A stretch of 64,000 bases of DNA, from contig NZ_LWRV01000077.1 of assembly GCF_009372215.1 (NCBI RefSeq), positions 1-64,000 of the forward strand. Direction: 5' to 3'. Below, in pieces: positions 46,321 through 55,995 of the stretch (position 1 is the first letter of the stretch; every line of letters begins with the position of its first letter). This DNA is from Acinetobacter portensis (GTDB lineage: Bacteria; Pseudomonadota; Gammaproteobacteria; Pseudomonadales; Moraxellaceae). The position numbers were made by a program, and so were the translations under genes. The notes beneath the pieces were generated by a model. That model did no database searches. It was not told where the DNA came from and worked only from the letters and a program-made list of their open reading frames with translations.

Positions 46321-48135
46321 ATGTTTTTCAATCATAAACAATGGATGTTTACATCATTAATTCTATGCAATGCAGTATATGTAAATGCATCTAACTTTAA
46401 CGGTTCCGTAATATTTGGTGATAGCTTGAGTGATGGCGGAAATGTTGGACTTGCGACACTAGGTCAAGCAACTAAATTCACAACGAATCCAGGTATGACT
46501 ACAGCAGAAATTGTGGCAGATCGTATTGGTCATCATACCACCGCATCATTATTGGGTGGTCAAAACTATGCGTGGGGTGGTGCAACTGTTTCAGATTTGG
46601 AAAAAAAGGTACCGAATTTACAACAACAACTCGGACAATATTTATCAAGCAATGGAGGACAGGCGAATGAAAATACCCTGTATCAAGTCTGGGGAGGGGG
46701 TAATGATATTTTTAATTTGGTTTCACAATTTCAAACAGGTTCTATAAATTTACAACAATTGCAATTATCTTTAATGGATACTTCAAATAAAGAAGTGTTG
46801 ATTTTAGACAGTTTATATAATGCTGGTGCTCGTTATGTTGTTGTTTATAATTTACCCGATATGGGGTTAACACCAGATGCAAATGCTAGTGGTCCTATGG
46901 TTGCTGGATTTATGTCTCAACTTTCTAATTCTTATAATACTCAATTAAATGCTGAATTAGAGAAAATGAGTACAAAAGGTTTGAATATTGTACCTGTTAA
47001 TGTATATGGTTTACTGGGTGAAATTAACCAAAATCCATATAACTATGGAATTATCAATAATATTTCGGATACAGCATGTGGTGGCAGTTCATTGGGTTGT
47101 ACCGCGAATGGGCAAGGCTATATGTTTGCGGATGGTGTACATCCAACATCTGAAACCCATCAACTATTAGCACAAGTTGTTTTGTCTACATTAGCTGCCC
47201 CTCAACAAATGTCTTTGTTGGCAGAGCTTCCATTAATGGCACGAGATTCTCAGAAGCGTGTCATACGCCAAGAAATGTTAAAAGATATAAAGCGTGAAGA
47301 TACACATGTATTTATTAATACGGACTATAATCATCAAAAAATTAAAGCAACACCATCTAATCCTGAATTAAGTACAAATGATGTGAATTTAAACGTGGGG
47401 CTAAATTATCGTTTAAGTTCACAAGTCTCGGGGGGAGTTGGTATCAGTTTGAATCAGCAAAAAGGTGATTTTGGTCATCAAATAGGATCTTATGATTTAA
47501 GATCTATCAATGGATTTTTATTTGGTATTTATAAAGAAAATAAAAATTATCTAAGTTCATATGCGAATGTTGGACGTTTAGACTACAAGGATATATCACG
47601 TCAAATTCAGATTGGTCCAATGCAAAGAGTACAAACTGCTGAAACCAAAGGTTCTCAATATGGTGTTGGTTTAGAATTTGGTCATGTGTTTGATGTGTAT
47701 TCAAATATCAAAATTACACCATTTACTTCATTAGATTGGCAAAAAGTCAGAATAAATGGTTTTGAAGAAAAAGAAGCTGATAGTACTGCAATGTGGTTTG
47801 AGGATCAAAACAGAGAGTCCCTCACTTCAAGTTTAGGTGTTCGATTTCAAAGTGACTGGAAGTTAAATAACTACATATTATCACCTGCCTTAGAAGCATC
47901 ATGGAGTCATGAATTTAAAGATGATGCTCTTGCCGTGAAAGCGGGCTTAAAAACAATGAATGGTAGTTTTGAAATGAGTGGCTATAAACCAGAAAAAGAT
48001 TGGTTCAATGTGAATGTAGGACTCAATGCGCAATTAAGGAATAATTTTTCTTCATGGTTTATGGTGAATGCTAGATTAGCAAATCATTCACAAGAAAATA
48101 TGGGACTTAGCATTGGACTGAAATATCTATTTTAG
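46321..48135 (+). CDS. GDSL-type esterase autotransporter
   Basis: The 604-residue protein has a signal peptide (cleavage after VNA, residue 23), then a GDSL/SGNH esterase domain. The block I Ser35 is in GDSLSDGG, block III WGGGNDIF (near 126) and block V DGVHPTSETH (Asp near 271, His 274) complete the set. From about 325 a C-terminal autotransporter beta-barrel follows and ends with an aromatic Phe (LGLKYLF type), as needed for BAM. It is like EstA of Pseudomonas, an outer-membrane-anchored esterase. It has a strong ribosome site, and the gene stands alone. Confidence 0.9.
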   Translation: MFFNHKQWMFTSLILCNAVYVNASNFNGSVIFGDSLSDGGNVGLATLGQATKFTTNPGMTTAEIVADRIGHHTTASLLGGQNYAWGGATVSDLEKKVPNLQQQLGQYLSSNGGQANENTLYQVWGGGNDIFNLVSQFQTGSINLQQLQLSLMDTSNKEVLILDSLYNAGARYVVVYNLPDMGLTPDANASGPMVAGFMSQLSNSYNTQLNAELEKMSTKGLNIVPVNVYGLLGEINQNPYNYGIINNISDTACGGSSLGCTANGQGYMFADGVHPTSETHQLLAQVVLSTLAAPQQMSLLAELPLMARDSQKRVIRQEMLKDIKREDTHVFINTDYNHQKIKATPSNPELSTNDVNLNVGLNYRLSSQVSGGVGISLNQQKGDFGHQIGSYDLRSINGFLFGIYKENKNYLSSYANVGRLDYKDISRQIQIGPMQRVQTAETKGSQYGVGLEFGHVFDVYSNIKITPFTSLDWQKVRINGFEEKEADSTAMWFEDQNRESLTSSLGVRFQSDWKLNNYILSPALEASWSHEFKDDALAVKAGLKTMNGSFEMSGYKPEKDWFNVNVGLNAQLRNNFSSWFMVNARLANHSQENMGLSIGLKYLF

Positions 48136-48339
48136 TTTGTATCTCAATTGATCTCCTTTCATTTTATAAAGAAGACTGAATATAAAGTTTTATTCAGTCA
48201 TTAATTTCTTATACCCAATCTTATATACAAGTTAAATATGTCATTTACATCAAAGAATCGTTAAACTAGGCCCAATTTTTTATTATGCCGATCTTGTGGA
48301 AATACAAGGAATGGCTTTTATATTGAGATCTTTTTTAAA

Positions 48340-49428
48340 ATGAAAGAATCGTTACGTTTACGATTAGATCAGCTTACTGACCGTCATGAAGAGTTGAATG
48401 CATTACTTGCAGATCTTGAAGTAATTTCAGATAACAAACGCTTTCGCCAATTATCACGTGAACATAGTGATTTATCTGAAATTACAGATGTTTGGAGAAA
48501 GTATAGACAAGCTGAGGAAGATATAGCGACTGCTGAAGCGATGTTATCTGATCCAGATTTTAAAGAAATGGCGCAAGAAGAAATTAAAGACAATAAAGCT
48601 TTAATTGAATCGCTTGAAGCTGATTTAAATATCTTGATGATTCCAAAAGATCCAAATGATGCAAACTCGGCATATTTGGAAGTACGTGCGGGAACGGGCG
48701 GTGACGAAGCGGCGATTTTCTCTGGCGATTTGTATCGTATGTATAGTAAATATGCAGAATCGCAAGGTTGGCGTTTAGAAATTCTATCGGAAAACCATGG
48801 TGAACATGGTGGCTATAAAGAAGTGATTTGCCTGATTAATGGCGATGGTGTTTATGGTCGTTTGAAATTCGAAAGTGGTGCGCATCGTGTACAACGTGTA
48901 CCTGCAACAGAATCTCAAGGTCGTGTTCATACATCGGCATGTACGGTCGCAATTTTGCCTGAAATTGATGTAGATACATCGGTTGAAATTAACTCATCTG
49001 AATTACGTATTGATACGTATCGTGCTTCGGGTGCGGGTGGTCAGCATATTAACAAAACTGACTCTGCTGTTCGTATTACGCATCTTCCAACAGGTACAGT
49101 GGTTGAATGTCAGGATGAGCGTTCACAACATAAGAACAAAGCAAAAGCGATGGCGTTATTGGTGTCTCGTTTAGAAAATGCCAAACGTGCTGCTGCTGAT
49201 GCTGCGACATCAGAAATGCGCCGTGACTTAGTTGGTTCGGGTGACCGTTCAGAGCGTATTCGTACTTATAATTATCCGCAAGGTCGTATGACAGATCATC
49301 GTATTAATTTAACTTTATATAAGTTAGATGCGGTGATGGAAGGTGATTTAACAGAACTTCTTGATAGTTTACACCGTGAATATCAAGCAGATCAGCTAGC
49401 AATGCTTGCACAGCAGAATGGTGGTTAA
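48340..49428 (+). CDS. prfA: Peptide chain release factor 1
   Basis: RF1 ends translation at UAA and UAG. The 362-residue protein has the anticodon-like tripeptide PAT in [15 protein letters not shown] (near 186) and the catalytic GGQ in [16 protein letters not shown] (near 233). The long N-terminal coiled domain is normal. prmC starts directly after its stop (TAATTG), so the pair is coupled. prmC methylates this GGQ Gln. Confidence 0.97.
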   Translation: MKESLRLRLDQLTDRHEELNALLADLEVISDNKRFRQLSREHSDLSEITDVWRKYRQAEEDIATAEAMLSDPDFKEMAQEEIKDNKALIESLEADLNILMIPKDPNDANSAYLEVRAGTGGDEAAIFSGDLYRMYSKYAESQGWRLEILSENHGEHGGYKEVICLINGDGVYGRLKFESGAHRVQRVPATESQGRVHTSACTVAILPEIDVDTSVEINSSELRIDTYRASGAGGQHINKTDSAVRITHLPTGTVVECQDERSQHKNKAKAMALLVSRLENAKRAAADAATSEMRRDLVGSGDRSERIRTYNYPQGRMTDHRINLTLYKLDAVMEGDLTELLDSLHREYQADQLAMLAQQNGG

Positions 49429-50247
49429 TTGAATATTGGACAGGCATTAGCCTTACGTGGTGAAGCAGAAAGTTACGAACGCCAAGAAAATGCGTGGCTA
49501 CTTGAACACATCACGAAAATAGATTCTTTTGACTTGATTATGAAAAAAGATCAAGTGTTAACTTCTGAGCAAGAAAAAGCATATAAAGATGGTTTGTCAC
49601 GTGTTGAAGCAGGTGAGCCACTTGCTTATGTCACAGGCTCTCAACCTTTTTGGACTTTAGATTTAAAAGTAACGAAAGATACTTTAGTACCACGTCCAGA
49701 TACGGAAGTTTTGGTTGAAACTGTTCTTAAACTGGATTTACCTGAAGATGCTCGTGTGGCAGATTTAGGCACAGGAACAGGTGCAATTGCATTATCACTT
49801 GCTTCTGAGCGTGCTGAATGGAAAATTATTGCTTCAGATATTTATGCGCCAACTTTAGAGGTAGCTGAGTTTAATGCAGAACAGCATGATATTGAAAATG
49901 TTGAGTTTGTATTGGGTTCGTGGCTAAAACCTTTGGGTCGTCAGTTTTTTGATGTAATTGCATCGAATCCACCTTATATTGATGCCAATGATGTGCATAT
50001 GAAGGATTTGGCAACAGAACCTGAACGTGCTTTAGTTTCAGCAAAAAATGGTTTGGCGGATATTGAAGAGATTATTGTTCAAGCGAAAAAGCATTTAACT
50101 GTCAATGGTTGGGTGGTACTTGAGCATGGTTATGACCAAGCAGATGCAGTGCAACATTTGTTTAGACAAGCAGGTTATAAGCAAGTTCGTACGGTAAAAG
50201 ATTATGGCGGCAATGATCGTGTGACTTTAGGTTGTTGGATGCATTAA
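49429..50247 (+). CDS. prmC: Peptide chain release factor N5-glutamine methyltransferase
   Basis: PrmC methylates the Gln of the GGQ motif in release factors. The 272 residues show an N-terminal helical domain and the SAM domain with LGTGTGAIALSLA (near 110) and the diagnostic NPPYID (near 182). It begins with TTG directly after the prfA stop, with no gap, so termination-reinitiation coupling is likely. The next gene is convergent, with a shared terminator. Confidence 0.95.
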   Translation: MNIGQALALRGEAESYERQENAWLLEHITKIDSFDLIMKKDQVLTSEQEKAYKDGLSRVEAGEPLAYVTGSQPFWTLDLKVTKDTLVPRPDTEVLVETVLKLDLPEDARVADLGTGTGAIALSLASERAEWKIIASDIYAPTLEVAEFNAEQHDIENVEFVLGSWLKPLGRQFFDVIASNPPYIDANDVHMKDLATEPERALVSAKNGLADIEEIIVQAKKHLTVNGWVVLEHGYDQADAVQHLFRQAGYKQVRTVKDYGGNDRVTLGCWMH

Positions 50248-50279
50248 TTTGTTTTAATCATCAAATTTTATTTCCAATA

Positions 50280-50307
50280 AAAAAGCGACTTTTAAAGTCG
50301 CTTTTTT
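50280..50307. terminator. Bidirectional terminator between prmC and the gene at 50323
   Basis: The stem AAAAGCGACTT/AAGTCGCTTTT lies between convergent genes, with A and T runs. Confidence 0.92.
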
Positions 50308-50322
50308 ATGTGCTATGGAAAA

Positions 50323-50673
50323 TTACATTGGGTAATCTTTTAAGCTATCAAAAACATTTACTTTTGAAAAAGCATCTGTTTCCATTGCTAAATAATAAGT
50401 CGCAATTTTAGCTGTGCTTTTTAAGTGAGTTTTTGTTAAAGCATCACCTGCAAGTAAAGCTTGAATTTCATTTTTTTGTAAATCTAAAGCAAGGGCAGTT
50501 TCTTGTGCTTGAGGTTGTGCAAAGAAATTCGCAATCATCGATTTAAGATCATTTTCAGATGTATTTTGAATATATTGATGTAACTGATCTTCAATATGAT
50601 CTGCTTTAGAAAAGAAAAATTGAGCAAAGTTTTGAACAAGGTTTTGTTCGAATAAATCAATCATCTTAGACAT
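50323..50673 (-). CDS. Hypothetical small protein
   Basis: I chose the start MSKMIDLFEQNLVQNF (116 residues), with GAGG upstream. The longer frame adds an unrelated basic head. The protein is helical and acidic and includes FFSKADHIEDQLHQYI and a C-terminal KVNVFDSLKDYP. No signal, membrane segment or known domain was recognised. Similar short proteins appear in Acinetobacter without an assigned role. It has no operon partner. Confidence 0.65.
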   Translation of the reverse strand: MSKMIDLFEQNLVQNFAQFFFSKADHIEDQLHQYIQNTSENDLKSMIANFFAQPQAQETALALDLQKNEIQALLAGDALTKTHLKSTAKIATYYLAMETDAFSKVNVFDSLKDYPM

Positions 50674-50721
50674 GGGAGTACCTCTAGGGTAAGGTGATTT
50701 ATAAAAAATCGGGTTAAGCAA

Positions 50722-51026
50722 ATGCTTTAAGTTGATTGAAAATTAACCTATTTTGCGTGTATATACAAGGAAGATAAGATGAACGCTCAGTTCATTAAAA
50801 AATACAAATTTGTATGGTAATTAAACTTATTTTACTTTTTGTAATTACAATTATATGGAATAATCAGAATTTTCAATTAAATGTAATTACTTTGTGTGTT
50901 GTTTTGGTGTGGTTAAATTAAAACAATATCTTTAGATTTTACTTCATTAAAAATAAAAGCCGTGATTCATAATGGGTAATCACGGCTTGCATCTTATTTT
51001 AAAGCGAGGCTCGTTTCGAGTTTATG
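50722..51026. other. Intergenic region with the terminator of the drug exporter
   Basis: The AT-rich 305-base gap lies between the hypothetical protein gene and the MFS gene. It holds no further gene, only the hairpin described next and the promoter region of the gene at 50323. Confidence 0.45.
50945..50990 (-). terminator. Terminator of the MFS exporter
   Basis: On the minus strand an 11-bp stem AAGCCGTGATT/AATCACGGCTT is followed by T-rich sequence. It lies about 40 bases after the MFS stop. Confidence 0.88.
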
Positions 51027-52211
51027 TTATAGCTTTTTCGGGAATATCAATAAGCACATTAAAGCTGAAACTAAAGCACAAATAGTCATAATACTAATGA
51101 GCCCAATACTGCCAGAAGAAACAAATGAGCCTGTAACTGCTGTAATAATTGCGCCAAAACAAAATTGCATAGAACCTAATAATGCTGAAGCTGTTCCTGC
51201 TAATTTATGCTGATACATTAATGACAGTTGGCTACCTGTAGGCATAATAAATCCAAGGAGTGCAACTGCAATAAACATACCTATACAAAGTACAACTAAG
51301 TGATTCAATCCCATTAAGAAACATGCAAGTAAAATTGCAATCACCACAAAAAAGCCAATATTAATGATTTTATAAGCTTTTAATGGACCAAATTTTTCAT
51401 GCAATTTAGGATTTAAAATTGCCGCAGCAATTAAGCCAAATGCATTAATCGCAAAAATAAGACTAAATTGGGTAGAAGAAAGTTGATATTCACTAATGAA
51501 TACACTTGCAGAGCCTGCGATATAAGCAAAAAAACCTGCTTGTGCGATACAAAGTGTTAAAGCAAAAATAATAAATTTACGGTTTGTGATGATGTTTAAA
51601 TAATGATGAAAAGTTTGTGATAATTTAAATGTTGCTCGATCTTCTACTTTACGCGTTTCAGGCAAAAGCGCAAAAACCAAAATCATCACGATAGAAGAAT
51701 AGACTGCTAAAAAGAAGAAAATGTTGCGCCATGAACCTAAGGCTTGTAAACCATCACCAATGAGTGGTGCAGCAACAGGAGATAATCCTAAAATTGCCAA
51801 AACCATCGACATCATTTTACCCATTTCAGGACCTTGAAATTGGTCTTTAATAATGGCAAAGGCAATGACCATCCCAATTGATCCACCTAAACCTTGAACA
51901 AAACGAAGGGTTTGAAGTTGTTGAACCGTTTGAGAAAAAGCACATGCAATTGAAGCAAGTACAAAAATAGATAAACCTAAGTAAATGAGTGGTTTTCGAC
52001 CAAATTTGTCAGATAATGGTCCATAAACCAATTGACCAAGCATCAAGCCTACAAAAAAAGTCATTAAGCTGAGTTGAACAGCACCTTCGCTACTTCCTAA
52101 AGATGTTGCCATAGCAGGAATACTAGGAAGATACATATCGATTCCCATAGGACCGATTGCCGCGAGTAATGCAATAAGAATAGGCATTGCACGGTTAGAT
52201 GATGCTGTCAT
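51027..52211 (-). CDS. Bcr/CflA-family multidrug MFS exporter
   Basis: The 394-residue transporter has 12 predicted membrane segments, with the opening MGIDMYLPSIPAMATSLG, the conserved motif GPLSDKFGRKPLIYLGLS (near 63) and the central loop of Bcr/CflA exporters. It would expel drugs or amino-acid-like compounds through proton antiport. It diverges from a TetR gene, as is typical for regulated exporters. Confidence 0.9.
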   Translation of the reverse strand: MTASSNRAMPILIALLAAIGPMGIDMYLPSIPAMATSLGSSEGAVQLSLMTFFVGLMLGQLVYGPLSDKFGRKPLIYLGLSIFVLASIACAFSQTVQQLQTLRFVQGLGGSIGMVIAFAIIKDQFQGPEMGKMMSMVLAILGLSPVAAPLIGDGLQALGSWRNIFFFLAVYSSIVMILVFALLPETRKVEDRATFKLSQTFHHYLNIITNRKFIIFALTLCIAQAGFFAYIAGSASVFISEYQLSSTQFSLIFAINAFGLIAAAILNPKLHEKFGPLKAYKIINIGFFVVIAILLACFLMGLNHLVVLCIGMFIAVALLGFIMPTGSQLSLMYQHKLAGTASALLGSMQFCFGAIITAVTGSFVSSGSIGLISIMTICALVSALMCLLIFPKKL

Positions 52212-52282
52212 AATTACCTGATGATTTTTTTTGAGTGGCGCATTATGAAACTTATGGGTTTCTTAAGTCAAGAGTTGAAGAT

Positions 52283-52906
52283 ATGGCTAAATTAGGTCGT
52301 CCATTGGCGATGAAAGTTGAAGATCGCCGTAAGGAAATCTTTAATATTGCTGAACAGCTTTTTGGTGAAAAAGGTTTTGAAAATGTCACGATGTCTGAAA
52401 TTGCATCTGAAACGGGGATGTCTAAAAAAACCTTATATGTCTATTTTAAGGATAAAAAAGAACTGCTTAAAGACTTGATTCTATCTTCTTATATTTGGGA
52501 AGAAAGTGCATTACCTGAGCAAAATTTATCTGCAATTCAGCTTTTAAAATATCGGTTAAAAGTGTGTGCAGAACATGTGTTATCAGATCGTCATATTAAA
52601 TTATGCCGTTTGGCAATTTCTGAAAGCATTGGTATAGAAGGTTTAAGTGATACATTTTATGAAATTGGTATTTCTAAAAGTCGTGATCACTTAATTGAAG
52701 CCATTCAAAAAATTGAAAAAAATCACTACAAGATTCATCTCTCTGCTGAAATTCTGGCAGATATGTTATTTGGTGCTTCAATTGCCAAACCATTTATAGA
52801 TACTTTAATGGTGGGTGAGAAAATTAATTTTGATGAAATATTTATAAAAATAGAACAGACTTTAGATGCTTTATTTGTATCATCTTCCACAAACTTGGCT
52901 GGGTAA
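52283..52906 (+). CDS. TetR-family transcriptional regulator
   Basis: I chose the start at MAKLGRPLAMKVEDRR (207 residues). The longer frame adds 16 residues overlapping the promoter zone. The N-terminal helix-turn-helix is clear: IFNIAEQLFGEKGFENVTMSEIA then GMSKKTLYVYFKDKKELL. The C-terminal ligand domain has no recognisable specificity. It diverges from the MFS gene (72 bases between starts), which it probably represses. It is only five bases ahead of the ThiF/MoeB gene and could share its transcript. Confidence 0.88.
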   Translation: MAKLGRPLAMKVEDRRKEIFNIAEQLFGEKGFENVTMSEIASETGMSKKTLYVYFKDKKELLKDLILSSYIWEESALPEQNLSAIQLLKYRLKVCAEHVLSDRHIKLCRLAISESIGIEGLSDTFYEIGISKSRDHLIEAIQKIEKNHYKIHLSAEILADMLFGASIAKPFIDTLMVGEKINFDEIFIKIEQTLDALFVSSSTNLAG

Positions 52907-52911
52907 TTATT

Positions 52912-53697
52912 TTGACACAAGTATTAGACAACAACTTAGATACAGACTTAGAACTTTCTGATGCAGAAATGCATTTATATTCACGCCAAATTTTACTTGA
53001 TGGTTGGGATATTGAAGCGCAAGAAAAGTTAAAACTTGCGAATGTTTTAATTGTGGGATGTGGTGGTATTGGCTGTACAACAGCAGAATTATTGGCACGT
53101 GCAGGTGTTGGGAAAATTACACTTATTGATGCAGATACTGTGGAAATGAGTAATTTACAACGCCAAATTGCTTATACGGTTCAAGATGTTGGTTTTTATA
53201 AAGCAGAAGTATTGGCTAAAAGATTAAAATCAATTAATCCACATATAGATGTCATTATAAAAGTGGAAAAATTAGATGAATCGAATGTAGATGAATTGAT
53301 TGTTCAACAAGACTTAGTTTTAGATGGTTGTGATAATTTCACCACACGTTATTTAGTCAATGAATCTGTTAAAAAGCACAATGTTGCATTAATTAGCGCT
53401 TCTGCGATTGGCTTTCAAGGTCAAATGTTTATGGTGGAAGGAGATTCAGCATGTTATGAATGCCTTTTCCCAAAAGAAGATCATATCAATGAAAGCCTTA
53501 GATGTGCAGATTCTGGGGTATTGGCAACCACGCCAAATGTCATGGCAAGTTTGCAGGCACATCATGCCTTATTATATTTGGGTTTGGCTTTAACGCCTTT
53601 AAAGCAAAAGCTCTTGCTTTGGGATGGTTTAAGCATGAAACAACGCATTGTTAATTTCCAAATTGATACGAATTGTTCTCTTTGTCAGGCAATATAA
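52912..53697 (+). CDS. moeB: ThiF/MoeB/HesA family adenylyltransferase
   Basis: The 261-residue E1-like enzyme adenylates the C-terminus of a ubiquitin-like sulfur carrier (MoaD or ThiS). It has the nucleotide-binding motif VLIVGCGGIGCTTAELLARAGV (near residue 46), DADTVEMSNLQRQ and two zinc CxxC pairs (CYEC near 179 and CSLC near 255). MoeB or ThiF is undecided by sequence alone. The gene starts with TTG, five bases after the TetR stop. Confidence 0.85.
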   Translation: MTQVLDNNLDTDLELSDAEMHLYSRQILLDGWDIEAQEKLKLANVLIVGCGGIGCTTAELLARAGVGKITLIDADTVEMSNLQRQIAYTVQDVGFYKAEVLAKRLKSINPHIDVIIKVEKLDESNVDELIVQQDLVLDGCDNFTTRYLVNESVKKHNVALISASAIGFQGQMFMVEGDSACYECLFPKEDHINESLRCADSGVLATTPNVMASLQAHHALLYLGLALTPLKQKLLLWDGLSMKQRIVNFQIDTNCSLCQAI

Positions 53698-53755
53698 TCC
53701 TGCAAAACCTTAAAATTTTGCTACACTCGGTGCAATTATTTTTTCCTAAGACATT

Positions 53756-55054
53756 ATGAAAAAGAAAATTTGGTTAGATGGACTTAAGTCAGTTGCTCGT
53801 ATGGGTGAAACTGCGGTTGTTGCTGCAAAAGCAGGCATTAAATATGCAACTGAAAAACCAAGTAACGCAAAACTTATGCGTGAAACTTTTGAATCACTCG
53901 GTTCAACTTATATTAAGCTTGGTCAATTTATTGCCAGTACGCCATCGTTATTTCCACGTGAATATGTCGAAGAATTTCAAGGCTGTTTAGATCAAACACC
54001 AAAATTGCCCTTTAGCTATATTGAAAGTGTTTTAGCATCTGAATTTGCAGGGCGAGATTTAGGTGAAATTTTTGCATCTATTGATGAAACACCGCTTGCA
54101 TCTGCTTCAATTGCACAGGTTCATGCTGCTAAATTAGTTAGTGGCGAAGATGTTGTCATTAAAGTGCAAAAACCTGGTGTAGAAACCATCCTTTATACAG
54201 ATTTAAATGTCTTACATTGGTCTGCAAAAGTACTTGAAAAAGTCGTTCCAAAAGTAAAATTTGCATCATTAGCCGATATTGTCGAAGAAATTAAAAACCG
54301 TATGGTTCGTGAAGTCGACTTTATTGAAGAAGCAAAAAATATTGATGATTTTGTACAGTATTTAGAAATCACACAAAATAAAGCAGCCACAGCACCCAAA
54401 GTTTATCATCAATATTCAACACGTCGTGTTCTGACCATGCAACGCTTTTTTGGCGTGCCGTTAACAGACTTCAATGTGGTAAAAAAACTATCTAAAGATC
54501 CATCTCAAGTGCTTATTACAGCTATGAATACTTGGTTTGGTAGTTTAATGATGTGTAATAGTTTCCATGCAGATTTACATGCAGGAAACCTTATGTTGCT
54601 TGAAGATGGTCGCGTTGGCTTTATCGATTTTGGTATTGTAGGTCAGTTAAAACCTGAAGTTTGGACAGCATGTATTGCATTTATGGATGCGCTGCAAAAA
54701 ACAGATTTTCCATTAATGGCTGAAAATATGCTGAAAATGGGCATGACTGATCGTGAAATTGATACCAAAGTTTTGACGGAAGATTTAGAACGCCTATTTA
54801 GCGGCGTTTTACTTGCAGATCCACAAGAGATTTTGTCGTCAAATCCTGCCGATTTAAACGATATCATGATGGATATGGTCGCAGTGGGTGAGCGTCATGG
54901 TATTCGATTCCCACGTGATTTTGCATTACTCTTTAAGCAAATGCTGTATTTTGATCGCTTTATGCGCATTCTAGCACCATATACCGATATTTATGCAGAC
55001 CAACGTTTGCAGATGGTGCAAACTATAGATCCAAATCTTTTATTAAAACATTAA
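53756..55054 (+). CDS. ABC1/UbiB-family atypical kinase (short form)
   Basis: The 432-residue protein belongs to the ABC1/ADCK/UbiB family. Its marks are the KxGQ loop IKLGQFIASTPSLFP (near 57), SIAQVHAAKL (near 118), VIKVQKPGV and HADLHAGNLMLLEDGRVGFIDFG (near 275), which hold the ATP and metal sites. It lacks the two C-terminal membrane helices of UbiB (about 540 residues), so it is a shorter paralogue, probably soluble, with an unclear lipid/quinone-linked role. An extended -10 (TGCTACACT at 53719-53727) lies upstream. Confidence 0.85.
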   Translation: MKKKIWLDGLKSVARMGETAVVAAKAGIKYATEKPSNAKLMRETFESLGSTYIKLGQFIASTPSLFPREYVEEFQGCLDQTPKLPFSYIESVLASEFAGRDLGEIFASIDETPLASASIAQVHAAKLVSGEDVVIKVQKPGVETILYTDLNVLHWSAKVLEKVVPKVKFASLADIVEEIKNRMVREVDFIEEAKNIDDFVQYLEITQNKAATAPKVYHQYSTRRVLTMQRFFGVPLTDFNVVKKLSKDPSQVLITAMNTWFGSLMMCNSFHADLHAGNLMLLEDGRVGFIDFGIVGQLKPEVWTACIAFMDALQKTDFPLMAENMLKMGMTDREIDTKVLTEDLERLFSGVLLADPQEILSSNPADLNDIMMDMVAVGERHGIRFPRDFALLFKQMLYFDRFMRILAPYTDIYADQRLQMVQTIDPNLLLKH

Positions 55055-55085
55055 TAAAGATCTACTTTTAGAACAAGGTTGAGTT

Positions 55086-55466
55086 ATGGATGCAATCATC
55101 ATTGAAGGCTTAAAAGTTGATACGGTTGTTGGATGTTTCAATTGGGAACGTCAAATTATTCAACCTTTAATGTTAGATTTGACCTTGCAAACAAATCTTG
55201 AACAAGCTTCAAATTCCGATGAACTTGAAGATACAATGAACTATGCCGAAATTTGTGAAATATCGGCAAAAGTCATTCAAGATGCTCAACCAAAATTGAT
55301 TGAACATGCTGCAAAACTCGTGATAAATGCTTTATTTACAGAGTTCTTAGCAATTGAATCAATTATCATCACGATCCGTAAGCCTGCCATTATCCCGCAA
55401 GCAAATTCTGTAGGAATTCGTCTTGAACGACACCGAAACGATTTTCGCGCTAGCACTAGCGAGTAA
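55086..55466 (+). CDS. folB: Dihydroneopterin aldolase
   Basis: FolB cleaves dihydroneopterin to the hydroxymethyl pterin of folate synthesis. The 126-residue protein has GCFNWERQI (Glu near 22), TMNYAEICE (Tyr near 54), LIEHAAKLV and the catalytic Lys near 98 in IRKPAIIPQA. Its C-terminal 44 bases overlap the folK-like gene. Confidence 0.93.
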   Translation: MDAIIIEGLKVDTVVGCFNWERQIIQPLMLDLTLQTNLEQASNSDELEDTMNYAEICEISAKVIQDAQPKLIEHAAKLVINALFTEFLAIESIIITIRKPAIIPQANSVGIRLERHRNDFRASTSE

Positions 55467-55854
55467 TTTCGAGCCTGAATCTAATTTTGAAAAAGCCTAT
55501 AAAAGAATCCAATCTTTGGGTAATGTGCAGTTTTCAAATATATATTTAATTCCATGTCGTGATGGCATTGGTGAAGATTATTGGAATTCTGCATGTATTT
55601 TAAAGAGTAGTCTTTCTGTTGACGAATTATTACTCATTGTAAAAAATATGGAGTCTGAGGCAGGGAGAGTACGCCCATCCCATCAGATTTCACTAGATAT
55701 AGACCTAATTGCATGGGGATGTCACATAAATGAAATGCAATTTAATCCTAAAAAAATGCCATTGGCTTTAGATGTGAAAATTCCTTTATCTGAGATATTG
55801 AGTCATAAGTTATTAATTAGTAATGGAATAAAATTTAATGTTGTAAATGTATAA
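55423..55854 (+). CDS. Diverged HPPK (FolK)-like protein
   Basis: The 143-residue protein has the HPPK fold elements: LASNFEPESNFEKAYKRI at the start, YWNSA (near 51), ESEAGRVR (near 81) and LDIDLIAWG (near 95), which retain the two metal-binding aspartates. The RWGPR loop, the pyrophosphate-contact histidine and the pterin-loop residues of FolK are replaced or missing. So it is a degenerate or changed-function relative. It starts with TTG within folB and overlaps it by 44 bases in another frame. Confidence 0.7.
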   Translation: MNDTETIFALALASNFEPESNFEKAYKRIQSLGNVQFSNIYLIPCRDGIGEDYWNSACILKSSLSVDELLLIVKNMESEAGRVRPSHQISLDIDLIAWGCHINEMQFNPKKMPLALDVKIPLSEILSHKLLISNGIKFNVVNV

Positions 55855-55995
55855 ATTAAAAAAAATTGAATGCTTATTAATTGAAAAGTGTGATGTATTT
55901 CTCATATTTTGCTTATTGGGTTAAGATTTGTCCATATTTTATTCGCTCTATTTATGGCTAAAAATATCTACCCTTAATTGAATATGGAAAATAGT

